A stretch of 12,079 nucleotides of DNA from contig JAICVG010000005.1 of the NCBI GenBank assembly GCA_025935445.1, positions 1 to 12,079 on the forward strand. Reading direction: 5' to 3'. The notes below the pieces were generated by a model. That model worked only from the letters and a program-made list of their open reading frames with translations, was not told the DNA's origin and searched no databases. Both the position numbers and the translations under genes were made by a program. This document shows, piece by piece, positions 1 through 6,336 of this stretch. Each line of letters starts with the position of its first letter. Positions within the stretch are counted from its first letter, which is position 1. Source of the DNA: Nitrososphaera sp. GTDB lineage: Archaea; Thermoproteota; Nitrososphaeria; Nitrososphaerales; Nitrososphaeraceae.

Positions 1-71
1 ATGAACATCTGAAGCGCTCCGCCCCCAACTCCTTCGCGGGTTTCTGCAAGCAGTATTGCCGTGCCACCCTC
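1..71 (-). pseudogene. Continuation of the LarA-like reading frame beyond the amber codon (partial, runs off window)
   Basis: Reading on from the TAG at 74-72 without changing frame gives EGGTAILLAETREGVGGGAL, then QMF, with no further stop before base 1. This matches the conserved LarA C-terminal-lobe pattern in which a Gly-Gly-Thr pair precedes a hydrophobic strand, 'AE', and a 'xEGxG' turn. It is therefore very likely the rest of the same ancestral protein, not chance. The remainder lies to the left of the window. Whether it is translated through readthrough, is dead sequence, or reflects a base-call error cannot be decided here. Confidence 0.6.
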
Positions 72-851
72 CTAGACGATGTGGATAGAGTTCCAAAGTG
101 AGTTGAGCGCACTGGCAAGAGTCGAATGTGTGCTGGCTTCGTCGCTTGCACTTATTATAGCACATTTGACCGGCTCAGCCTCGACGGTCGAGATTGACTG
201 AAGCTGCGCAATCGCCTTGTCAAACGCTTCCTTGATGCTTCCAATATGGATTCCCACCACATTGTCACCGTTAGCCACCAGTTCAATAGATGTCGCCGGT
301 GTACTCTCAACTGCAGAAGTGGCGATCTTGAGAGGATCTTCTTCAACTCCAGGTGCTGGCCTGTTGTCCCTTCTTGCCTTGAACGCCTCTGCCATCTGGT
401 CTGGAAGCAAGTTACGCAGTAAAGTGGTCGGTGCACCTGCGAATCCAAACAGCGGATCGTATGCAACACTTGAAACAATGATGGTGCTCTGGAACTTGGC
501 CATTCGCTCATTCAGTGACTGGTAGCTGATGCGATTGATTGAGATTGTTTCGATGCCGGCCAGGTTGGCGCGCAGGGTGCTTGCGATCTTGTGCGGAACA
601 TCGAGTGTAAAGCTGAACCCCTTTGTATGGGCTTCTTCTGCAAGCATCATTATAATCTTGGCCGCAGCCTTTGAGCCAGACAGTCCTAGAAAGAGCATTT
701 TATCAGTTAGGGGTACACCGGATGTTATTGCTGTCTTGACATCTTGTTCCAGTGGCACTTGAAATGTGGAAGAGATCTGGTTTGCTAAGTTTTCAAACTT
801 GATGTCAAGCACTATATCGGTAGTGCCATATCTTAGCCAAATCTCTGGCAT
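72..851 (-). CDS. Divergent LarA/DUF2088-like protein, ended by an in-frame amber codon
   Basis: The 259-residue product resembles the lactate racemase (LarA, DUF2088) fold. It has the N-terminal 'PEIWLRYG' strand, a segment like the LarA substrate loop at residues 131-140 (YDPLFGFAGA), then a 'VANGDNVVGIHIGSIKEAF' stretch like the C-terminal lobe. The LarA DxTRPxP motif, the GTHRP histidine and the lysine of the GFSGGxK motif are not seen; threonines occupy the lysine region near 142-143. Racemase activity with the nickel-pincer cofactor is therefore doubtful. Family members are about 400 residues or more, so this one is short. The same frame continues beyond the TAG at 74-72 with a typical LarA 'EGGTAILLAETREGVG' string to the window edge, so the gene is either broken or misread at one base. 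The ATG at 851 sits about 28 nt from a TATA-like element. The family call rests on motif memory, not a search. Confidence 0.6.
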   Translation of the reverse strand: MPEIWLRYGTTDIVLDIKFENLANQISSTFQVPLEQDVKTAITSGVPLTDKMLFLGLSGSKAAAKIIMMLAEEAHTKGFSFTLDVPHKIASTLRANLAGIETISINRISYQSLNERMAKFQSTIIVSSVAYDPLFGFAGAPTTLLRNLLPDQMAEAFKARRDNRPAPGVEEDPLKIATSAVESTPATSIELVANGDNVVGIHIGSIKEAFDKAIAQLQSISTVEAEPVKCAIISASDEASTHSTLASALNSLWNSIHIV

Positions 852-870
852 AGAGTCTCTGTGTTATGAA

Positions 871-884
871 GGGTTAAAATAAAT
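871..884. promoter_or_regulatory. TATA-like AT core between the larA-like gene and pyrE
   Basis: The sequence gggttaaaataaat is the only AT-rich core between the two divergent genes. Its centre (about 879) lies 28 nt from the larA-like ATG at 851. It lies only about 17 nt from the pyrE ATG at 896, but 26 nt from the in-frame GTG at 905. It may serve both directions. Confidence 0.5.
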
Positions 885-895
885 CCTTTTTTTAC

Positions 896-1540
896 ATGTA
901 CGATGTGCCAATACCGCCCAAGGACTTTGTGTTTCAGTTTGCATCCTTTCTACTCAAGAGTAACTCTCTGAGGTTTGGAGTGTTCACCCTTGCAAGCGGC
1001 AAGCAGAGCGCTTACTACATAGACCTGCGGGTGCTGCCTAGCTTCCCGGGATATTTTCGGCTGGGGATAAGTGCATTGAAAGACATGGTGGCAGAAAAGG
1101 TAGGCCGGTTTGATACCTTTGCCTCAGTGCCCACCTCTGGGCTTGTGTTTGGCTCTGCCCTAGCCTATGAAATGAACAAACCCTTCATTTATGTCAGAAA
1201 GGAGCCTAAAGCCTATGGCACCAACAAAATGATTGAAGGCTTCTTAGAGCCGGGTTCAAAAGTTATCATTGTAGACGATGTTGCAACGACCGGTACTTCT
1301 CTTAGCAGCGCAGTCGAAATAATACGGGCGAACAGCGGTATCGTGGAAGATGTAGTGGCGCTTGTAGACCGACACGAGGGTGGGGAAGACAAATTAAAAA
1401 AGATGGGAGTAAAACTGAGCGCAGTGATAGGCATCAACGACATTGTAAACGCTCTGTACAAGGCCGGCTTAATAGACGAAAATACGCTGGAGTCGGTACT
1501 GAAACAAATGGTTACACAGGGAGAGTATGAAATAGACTAA
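896..1540 (+). CDS. pyrE: Orotate phosphoribosyltransferase
   Basis: This enzyme joins orotate to PRPP to give OMP and pyrophosphate, the fifth step of de novo pyrimidine synthesis, in the cytoplasm. The 214-residue protein has the type I PRTase fold. The PRPP-binding signature VIIVDDVATTGTS is at residues 123-135, the RKEPKAYGT flexible-loop segment carrying catalytic lysines at 101-109, and the N-terminal 'FGxFTLASGKQSAYYIDLR' orotate-side segment at 28-45. Length is normal for the family. The start is uncertain: ATG at 896 is the longest choice, but GTG at 905 (codon 4) is at the leaderless distance from the only TATA-like core. Its TAA stop directly abuts the stop of the convergent tbp gene. 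No other pyrimidine gene is in the window, so it is not in a pyr operon here. Confidence 0.95.
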   Translation: MYDVPIPPKDFVFQFASFLLKSNSLRFGVFTLASGKQSAYYIDLRVLPSFPGYFRLGISALKDMVAEKVGRFDTFASVPTSGLVFGSALAYEMNKPFIYVRKEPKAYGTNKMIEGFLEPGSKVIIVDDVATTGTSLSSAVEIIRANSGIVEDVVALVDRHEGGEDKLKKMGVKLSAVIGINDIVNALYKAGLIDENTLESVLKQMVTQGEYEID

Positions 1541-2104
1541 CTAACCCTCATAGATCATTAGGTTCTTCTCTTCCAAGAGTGCGTGTAGGTTGTGCACAGC
1601 TCGGTATACTTCACTTTCTTTCTTGGCACCTGTACACACCAGCTTGCCGGATGCAAACAGCAGTATGACAGTCTTGGGATCCAGCATTCTGTGAATAAGA
1701 CCCGGGAACTGCTCGGGCTCGTACATACTCCTCGGCAGCACCCTTGCGGCAAGCTCTAAGTGGATCTTACCTCCAAGGCTTGCCGATGCCACTATATTTT
1801 GGATCTCAATCTGGGGCTCATGCTCAAGTGGTATTCCTCCCTTTTTAAGCTTCAAAACAACGCTCTTGACAGCCTGAATTGCCATCTTTTCAGACTTGGC
1901 GCCTGTGCAGACCATCTTGCCAGAGCTAAATATCAAAGTCGCAGTCTTAGGTGATCTGAGCCTAAAAACCAAGCCGGGGAACTGATCAGGATGATACTCC
2001 ACATCTGGAAATATCTGAGTAATGAGGTTGAGGTTGACAGTCTGGTTCACTGTAGCAGAAGCTACCACATTCTCGATGCTTACAATTGGCTTGGTCTGCG
2101 GCAT
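1541..2104 (-). CDS. tbp: TATA-box-binding protein (TBP)
   Basis: TBP nucleates archaeal transcription initiation by bending TATA DNA and recruiting TFB and RNA polymerase. From the ATG at 2104 the product is 187 residues made of two direct repeats. The parallel segments are QFPGLVFRLRSPKTATLIF at 41-59 and QFPGLIHRMLDPKTVILLF at 132-150, each followed by SGKxVCTGAK. The four DNA-kinking phenylalanines known from yeast and plant TBP are present as F42, F59, F133 and F150. The reading frame stays open to 2155, but the extra 17 residues are not TBP-like and would cover the TATA box, so I chose 2104. Spacing to the TATA element (about 26 nt) implies a leaderless mRNA. There is a short acidic C-terminal end and no extra domain. 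Confidence 0.96.
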   Translation of the reverse strand: MPQTKPIVSIENVVASATVNQTVNLNLITQIFPDVEYHPDQFPGLVFRLRSPKTATLIFSSGKMVCTGAKSEKMAIQAVKSVVLKLKKGGIPLEHEPQIEIQNIVASASLGGKIHLELAARVLPRSMYEPEQFPGLIHRMLDPKTVILLFASGKLVCTGAKKESEVYRAVHNLHALLEEKNLMIYEG

Positions 2105-2124
2105 ATGCGCGTTTATAAAGGCGC

Positions 2125-2134
2125 TATATATATA
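2125..2134 (-). promoter_or_regulatory. TATA box of the tbp gene
   Basis: A perfect alternating tatatatata is centred about 26 nt upstream of the ATG at 2104. This is the canonical distance for a leaderless archaeal transcript and the strongest TATA element in the window. Self-binding of TBP at its own promoter is possible but is inference. Confidence 0.75.
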
Positions 2135-2157
2135 CCTGCTTGCTACAATTTTCAAGT

Positions 2158-2163
2158 AAAAAA
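2158..2163 (-). terminator. Oligo-T terminator candidate after the yjbQ-family gene
   Basis: A run of six T residues on the minus strand lies about 75 nt past the stop at 2236 and before the tbp promoter. Archaeal RNA polymerase commonly terminates at such runs without a hairpin. No convincing stem is seen. Confidence 0.35.
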
Positions 2164-2235
2164 TGACACATCAAGCATATCAATGAAATTTTGGATTTAG
2201 CTTCAAAGAAGTGTAAGTTTCCTGTCTGCTGGTCA

Positions 2236-2652
2236 CTATTCGCCGATTACCTTTACTAGCACTCGTTTTTGTCGCTGGCCGTCAAACTCGCCATAGAATA
2301 TTTGCTCCCACGGCCCAAAATCAAGCTTGCCTTTTGTTATCGCTGCTACTACCTCGCGCCCCATTATCTGTCGCTTCAGATGAGCATCAGCGTTATCCTC
2401 ACCTGTACGATTGTGCATGTAGCTTTTCGGGGAGTAGGGCACAAGCTTCTCAAGCCATCTATCAAAATCCTGATGCAAGCCGCTTTCGTCATCGTTGATA
2501 AAGACGCTAGCAGAGATGTGCATTGCGTTGACAAGGCAGATGCCCTCTTTGATGTCACTTTCTGCCACTATGTTTGCAACCTGTGGTGTGATGTTAATAA
2601 ATGCGCGCCTAGTTGACGTGTTAAATATAAGGTATTCAGTCTTGGACTTCAT
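2236..2652 (-). CDS. YjbQ/UPF0047 family protein
   Basis: This 138-residue protein fits the YjbQ (UPF0047) family in length and motifs. Visible are [20 protein letters not shown] (37-56), which holds the first conserved histidine (H45), H60 in '[13 protein letters not shown]', H80, and the signature EDNADAHLK (86-93... K93) with H91. The tail '[28 protein letters not shown]' is also typical. The histidines are thought to form a metal or anion site in family structures. Weak thiamine-phosphate synthase activity has been reported for bacterial members, but the physiological role is unsettled. The ATG at 2652 overlaps the TGA of the signal peptidase gene (ATGA), so the two are probably translationally coupled. 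No Shine-Dalgarno sequence is seen. The functional link with secretion is unclear. Confidence 0.88.
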   Translation of the reverse strand: MKSKTEYLIFNTSTRRAFINITPQVANIVAESDIKEGICLVNAMHISASVFINDDESGLHQDFDRWLEKLVPYSPKSYMHNRTGEDNADAHLKRQIMGREVVAAITKGKLDFGPWEQIFYGEFDGQRQKRVLVKVIGE

Positions 2653-3215
2653 GTCGGCGGCTTGTCGGAACTGTCGGCTGCAGCAGGTGCTGCATCTTTG
2701 TCGCTGTTGTTCTTTTTGCCAAGCCTGTTAAAGAACAAGATCGCAAGGATGATCGCAATTATGATATAGTTGACAGGTGGACTGATCACTTTTGTTATTA
2801 CACCGATGCCGGGTAAGACATAGATCACTTTGCCAATGTAATCGTCCTGCTTAATGGGGTAGTCGGTACCCGGTATAGATGCAGGATTGGCGTCTCCCCT
2901 TGTCCTAACCATCCTTTCGCCGTCGCCGTCCACATCAATATCAACGACACGGTGGACTATGACCCTGTCACCACCTTCCGGCCTATTGAATACGATGATG
3001 TCGCCTATCGTGAGATCCTCCCAAGATCCGCCATCTCTGACAATAAGAACGTCATTGACGTTGAGCACAGGCTCCATGCTACCGCTTGAGACAACGTAAA
3101 ACGGGTTAGCCCCAAACGCGAACCAAATGCCAAGCCAGACTACAAGAACACCGATGCCAATGATTATAACATCCTTAATGGCAACGGGCAGTCTAGACTT
3201 ATCTTTATCTAGCAA
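2649..3215 (-). CDS. Signal peptidase I, archaeal/ER type
   Basis: This membrane serine protease removes signal peptides from exported proteins on the outer face of the membrane. The 188-residue protein has an N-terminal membrane segment (about 14-34), then the catalytic serine box SSGSMEP (43-49, Ser46). H88 in VIVHRVV marks it as the archaeal/eukaryotic ER type, which uses His and not Lys as base; the acidic residue is D108 in the RGDAN motif. A second membrane segment (about 148-163) is followed by a charged, Ala/Asp-rich cytoplasmic tail ending in KPPT. The start is TTG at 3215: no in-frame ATG precedes Met47, which lies in the active site, and a TATA-like element sits about 30 nt upstream. 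It is first in a two-gene unit with the YjbQ-family gene. Confidence 0.93.
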   Translation of the reverse strand: MLDKDKSRLPVAIKDVIIIGIGVLVVWLGIWFAFGANPFYVVSSGSMEPVLNVNDVLIVRDGGSWEDLTIGDIIVFNRPEGGDRVIVHRVVDIDVDGDGERMVRTRGDANPASIPGTDYPIKQDDYIGKVIYVLPGIGVITKVISPPVNYIIIAIILAILFFNRLGKKNNSDKDAAPAAADSSDKPPT

Positions 3216-3240
3216 TGGAGAAAGTAATCATGGCACTCGT

Positions 3241-3249
3241 TAGATAAAC
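3241..3249 (-). promoter_or_regulatory. TATA-like element of the signal peptidase gene
   Basis: On the minus strand this reads GTTTATCTA, about 30 nt upstream of the TTG start at 3215. It predicts a leader of only a few bases. It lies in the 43-nt gap after the stop of the upstream small gene, so the signal peptidase gene can be transcribed on its own. Confidence 0.45.
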
Positions 3250-3258
3250 TTTTACACT

Positions 3259-3573
3259 CTAACGCATGTCAAATTCTTCCATTATGGACATACGAAGACG
3301 TGGCATCTCAGACATCATTATCGACAAAATATCTATTATTTCGTCCTTGTCTGGCTGCCTTCCATTCTTATTCTGAAATTGTGTGATAAAATTGCCCATA
3401 ACCATGCCGGAGAGAAGGCCGTATGCAAAATCCTCGATGTTGCCCTGATTTGGCACCATCTTGCGGGCAAGCCCTATTGGCATCTTTGGATCGCGGGTAG
3501 CTGCCTTGATAAGCGATTCCAGCTCCTTCCTATCGCTGTCTGTCAGACCCATTACGTAGGTATCACTATGCAT
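3259..3573 (-). CDS. Small uncharacterised protein, probably archaeal-specific
   Basis: I do not recognise the family. The 104-residue product is soluble and probably all-helical. It has an N-terminal helix 'DSDRKELESLIKAATRDP', then 'MPIGLARKMV', a Gly/Met-rich segment 'YGLLSGMVMGNFI' (51-63), and a C-terminal helix rich in Met and Ile ending in EEFDMR. Met content is high. There are no Cys or His clusters and no signal peptide. The ATG at 3573 is favoured over Met8 (3552) because an AT core is centred 26 nt upstream of it. It is divergent from nop5 and appears to share that core. I take it as a real gene because of this promoter spacing and its clean, compact context. A nucleic-acid-related role would be a guess. 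Confidence 0.72.
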   Translation of the reverse strand: MHSDTYVMGLTDSDRKELESLIKAATRDPKMPIGLARKMVPNQGNIEDFAYGLLSGMVMGNFITQFQNKNGRQPDKDEIIDILSIMMSEMPRLRMSIMEEFDMR

Positions 3574-3593
3574 GTTTGTTTAATAATGCTAAC

Positions 3594-3604
3594 ATTTTTT
3601 ATTA
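3594..3604. promoter_or_regulatory. Shared TATA-like AT core for the small unknown gene (-) and nop5 (+)
   Basis: The core attttttatta is centred near 3599, 26 nt from the minus-strand ATG at 3573 and 28 nt from the plus-strand ATG at 3627. Only 53 nt separate the two starts and no second AT element is present, so one core seems to serve two leaderless transcripts. Confidence 0.55.
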
Positions 3605-3626
3605 GCTAATTGTTGTAGGTTCTTAA

Positions 3627-4913
3627 ATGGGAAATAACACCTGCTCGGTAGTTCTGTTGGAACTTGGTATGGCCGCATTTGACCGAGATGGTAGCCTCGT
3701 AGTGTCAAAAAAGTTCGATAATGCAATCCGGTCTTATAGGCTGCTCAAGAGCGGAGTGAACCTTGATGAAATAAGATGGTTTATTGAAAAATTACGTTCA
3801 TTTGAGCCTGTATCAACAAATGATACAAGTATTGTCTCCGTATTACGACAGGCCGGCTTGAATAGTCAGCTGATGCCAGAGGATCAGCAGCAATATATCC
3901 AAAACAGCAAGCCAACTCTTATAGTAAAGGCCGGCTTTGCCAACAATGAGCAGGATGCAATGCAAGCCCTGCGGGAATTTGCCATAAACCTCTCATCGTC
4001 AAGAGTAAAGGACGCATCTGAGAAGCTCGATCTTCACATCATCCAGTCAATTAATGCACTAGATGAGCTTGACAAGATAATCAACACAGTGGGCGCAAGG
4101 ATGAGAGAGTGGTACGGGCTCCATTTTCCCGAGCTTGACAACCTTGTATCAAGCCTTGTTGTGTACGCTGAGATCGTAAGCAAAGCTGGTTTACGAGAGA
4201 ATATCCTTGTAGAAATTTTACAAAGCATTGGCTTGCCGGACAAAAAGGTTGAAGTTATACTTGATGCGGCAAAGCGCAGCAAAGGTGGCGACATGACGCC
4301 GGAAAACCTTGCAATTGTCAAACGGCTTGCAGATGAGGTCATTGCACAGTCGGATCTACGCAGGGTGCTTGCAGATCACATTGAAGCTGCAATGGAAACT
4401 GTGGCTCCGAACGTCAAAGAATTAGTAACTGCGGCAGTGGGTGCAAGGATAATCTCGAAGGCAGGCAGTTTGGCACGACTTGCAACATTGCCGGCGAGCA
4501 CAATCCAGATACTGGGTGCCGAAAAGGCGCTGTTCCGTGCTCTTAAGACAGGCGCCAGGCCGCCAAAGCATGGGTTGCTGTTCCAGCATCCTCTCATTCA
4601 TTCTGCGCCCAAGTGGCAGCGAGGCAAGATAGCAAGAGCAGTTGCGTCAAAGGTCGCAATAGCAGCAAGGATCGACTATTACCGCCACAACGGCAAGGAC
4701 AACACCGTTTATGGTAAGCTGAAAATCCGCATCGATGAAATACGAGAGAAATACCGGGAGCCAATGCCTGAGAAGGAGCGGGACAGGAAATACAAGGAAC
4801 ACATCCAGCGTCAGCAGCAGTATAGAACTGGCCGTGATGTGACAAGAGATAAACATGATAAAAGAAAGAAGAAGGACAGAAGAAAGAGATTTGGAAAGCG
4901 ACGACGCTATTAG
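3627..4913 (+). CDS. nop5: Nop5 (Nop56/58-like) box C/D RNP core protein
   Basis: Nop5 is the scaffold of the archaeal box C/D RNP. It dimerises, binds the L7Ae-k-turn complex through its Nop domain and holds fibrillarin for guided 2'-O-methylation of rRNA and tRNA. The 428-residue protein has an N-terminal fibrillarin-contacting domain (about 1-120), a coiled-coil dimerisation region (about 125-255), and the Nop domain (about 257-352). The Nop domain has the hallmark strings GARIISKAGSLARLATLPAS (272-291), ILGAEKALFRALKTG, PPKHGLLFQHP (312-322) and QRGKIARAVASKVAIAARID. The tail from about 365 is very basic and ends RKRFGKRRRY, as in many archaeal Nop5 proteins. Its last 59 nt overlap the fibrillarin gene in another frame. 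The ATG at 3627 fits leaderless spacing from the AT core. Confidence 0.95.
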   Translation: MGNNTCSVVLLELGMAAFDRDGSLVVSKKFDNAIRSYRLLKSGVNLDEIRWFIEKLRSFEPVSTNDTSIVSVLRQAGLNSQLMPEDQQQYIQNSKPTLIVKAGFANNEQDAMQALREFAINLSSSRVKDASEKLDLHIIQSINALDELDKIINTVGARMREWYGLHFPELDNLVSSLVVYAEIVSKAGLRENILVEILQSIGLPDKKVEVILDAAKRSKGGDMTPENLAIVKRLADEVIAQSDLRRVLADHIEAAMETVAPNVKELVTAAVGARIISKAGSLARLATLPASTIQILGAEKALFRALKTGARPPKHGLLFQHPLIHSAPKWQRGKIARAVASKVAIAARIDYYRHNGKDNTVYGKLKIRIDEIREKYREPMPEKERDRKYKEHIQRQQQYRTGRDVTRDKHDKRKKKDRRKRFGKRRRY

Positions 4914-5565
4914 ATGGATTTCAATAAATGGCGAGAAAAATGCCGCCACCCTCAATCTAGTAAAGGGAGACAATGTCTATGGAGAAAAGCTAGTGAAATA
5001 TGAGGGCGAAGAATACAGGATTTGGGATCCTTTTAGAAGCAAGCTTGCGGCTGCACTCAAAAAGGGAATGAAAAATATGCCAATAAAGAATGGCAGCAAA
5101 GTACTGTACCTTGGCGCGTCTACTGGGACAACTGTCAGCCATGTATCTGATATCGTCGGGCTATCAGGCCTAGTATTTGCAGTTGAGCCGGCGACAAGGG
5201 TTGCAAGGGAACTTATTGAAAATGTCGCTTCAAATCGCAAGAATGTACTCCCAATACTTGAAGATGCAAGAAAACCCCACTCATATTTTGCAGTATTCGG
5301 CAAAATAGATGTCGTCTACTGCGACATTGCGCAGCCTGACCAGACAGACATTGCGATAGCAAATTGCTCGATGTATTTGAAGATAGGAGGTATAATGCTG
5401 TTAGTAGTCAAGACAAGGAGCATAGATGTGACGATGGATCCGCGAGTGGTAGTGGCACAGGAGGCAAGTAAGCTCAAAGAGAATGGTTTCCAGATAGATC
5501 AGATAATTAACCTCGAGCCTTTTGACAGGGATCACGGCATGATATATTGCATCTACAAGTCTTAG
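4855..5565 (+). CDS. flpA: Fibrillarin-like rRNA/tRNA 2'-O-methyltransferase
   Basis: Fibrillarin is the SAM-dependent 2'-O-methyltransferase of the box C/D RNP and works bound to Nop5. The 236-residue protein has the archaeal N-terminal domain with 'ATLNLVKGDNVYGEKLV' (31-47) and 'YRIWDPFRSKLAAAL' (54-68). A Rossmann methyltransferase domain follows, with motif I YLGASTGTTVSHVSDIVG (85-102), E111 in AVEP for ribose binding, and D137 in DAR. The likely catalytic set is K63, D157, K186 (VVKTRS) and H227 (RDHG). The ATG at 4855 lies inside nop5, giving a 59-nt overlap. An in-frame TTG at 4891 would shorten it to 23 nt and remove a charged leader that is not conserved-looking, so the exact start is open. 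Co-expression with nop5 is expected. Its stop overlaps that of convergent rnhB. Confidence 0.95.
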   Translation: MIKERRRTEERDLESDDAIRWISINGEKNAATLNLVKGDNVYGEKLVKYEGEEYRIWDPFRSKLAAALKKGMKNMPIKNGSKVLYLGASTGTTVSHVSDIVGLSGLVFAVEPATRVARELIENVASNRKNVLPILEDARKPHSYFAVFGKIDVVYCDIAQPDQTDIAIANCSMYLKIGGIMLLVVKTRSIDVTMDPRVVVAQEASKLKENGFQIDQIINLEPFDRDHGMIYCIYKS

Positions 5566-6224
5566 AGCCTGCAGTGGATTATCTCGTCAAGCATCATCCG
5601 AAGAGGTTTCCATGACTTTCTTGTAAACTCCGGAGCAGAACCATTCTTGGCTACCCAGTCTCGGATAAAACGCATTGTGCGCTCATCCGAGGGATAGCCG
5701 CTGCCTATACTTCCATACTTGCTACATATATGTTGGATCTCTTGGTCCCTCATTATCTTGGCAATTATTGATGCAGCCGAGACGACCATATTAATTACAT
5801 CTGCGTGGTGCATCGAGTATAACTTTGGCTTGTATGTAAGGTGGCATTCCATGTACTCTCTGTATCTCTGCGGGTTGACATCGCAGCAGTCCACATAGAC
5901 TTCATCCACCCCAATATTGTTGATCACACTGGCCATAACTTTTGCTTCAAGCCTGTTGAGTCCCCTGAGTGACACGCTGCTATCGACTTCGACAGGGTCT
6001 ACCTTGTGGATGCAAACCGAGTCGATGACGTTCATTATTTCGCCAAAAAGCCTAGCACGCGCTTTGGGGTTCAGAGCCTTGGAATCCTTGACGCCCATCT
6101 CGCGCAAAAGAGCAATCTTTGATTCGCGGATACCGATCCCCGCAACAACAAGGGGCCCCACAATAGAGCCGCGGCCTGCTTCGTCAACACCACCAACTAG
6201 AATACTGTTGCCCTGCCATAGCAA
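5562..6224 (-). CDS. rnhB: Ribonuclease HII
   Basis: RNase HII cuts the RNA strand of RNA/DNA hybrids and incises at single ribonucleotides in DNA. The 220-residue product has all the landmarks: GVDEAGRGSIVGPLVVAG at 12-29 with D14 and E15, KDSKAL (46-51), D112 in YVDCCD, D142 in HHADV, SAASIIAKIMRD (149-160) and the GSGYPSD substrate-recognition loop (174-180). These give the DEDD metal-binding set. Length is normal for the archaeal enzyme. No in-frame ATG is available upstream of the catalytic DE, so the start is TTG at 6224. The ATG at 6219 is in another frame. A TATA-like element about 34 nt upstream suggests a leader of under 10 nt. It is divergent from trm1 and convergent with fibrillarin. 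Confidence 0.95.
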   Translation of the reverse strand: MLWQGNSILVGGVDEAGRGSIVGPLVVAGIGIRESKIALLREMGVKDSKALNPKARARLFGEIMNVIDSVCIHKVDPVEVDSSVSLRGLNRLEAKVMASVINNIGVDEVYVDCCDVNPQRYREYMECHLTYKPKLYSMHHADVINMVVSAASIIAKIMRDQEIQHICSKYGSIGSGYPSDERTMRFIRDWVAKNGSAPEFTRKSWKPLRMMLDEIIHCRL

Positions 6225-6253
6225 AATTGTTGACTGGTATACTCATTTGTGGG

Positions 6254-6262
6254 TATTTATAT
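6254..6262 (-). promoter_or_regulatory. TATA box of rnhB
   Basis: The minus strand reads ATATAAATA, centred about 34 nt upstream of the TTG start at 6224. It predicts a start of transcription near 6232 and a very short leader. Confidence 0.5.
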
Positions 6263-6305
6263 TGTTACTTGTGCTTATAAAACAAGAATACCGTCTTTTC
6301 TGCTG

Positions 6306-6314
6306 TTATAAATA
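6306..6314 (+). promoter_or_regulatory. TATA box of trm1
   Basis: The plus strand reads ttataaata, centred about 27 nt before the ATG at 6337. This is the expected spacing for a leaderless transcript. Confidence 0.65.
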
Positions 6315-6336
6315 GCGTGTTAATGAGAGCTGTGAT

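Noticed and set aside
72..74. Pyrrolysine reading of the amber codon in the LarA-like gene
   Set aside because: TAG is the most common stop in this window (eight genes), and thaumarchaea are not known for the pyrrolysine system. Mutation, leaky readthrough or a base error is simpler.
2105..2155. 17-residue upstream extension of TBP
   Set aside because: It would be translated from the TATA box region, and its sequence is not TBP-like. The ATG at 2104 fits family length and leaderless spacing.
4594..4973. Long minus-strand frames opposite nop5/fibrillarin with a hydrophobic product
   Set aside because: They are a complement of Lys/Glu-rich coding sequence, which always gives Leu/Phe/Ser-rich shadows. 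There is no promoter or family resemblance.
5917..6315. 132-codon plus-strand frame opposite RNase HII
   Set aside because: It is antisense to an unambiguous enzyme gene and has low-complexity Ser/Thr/Leu composition typical of a shadow frame.
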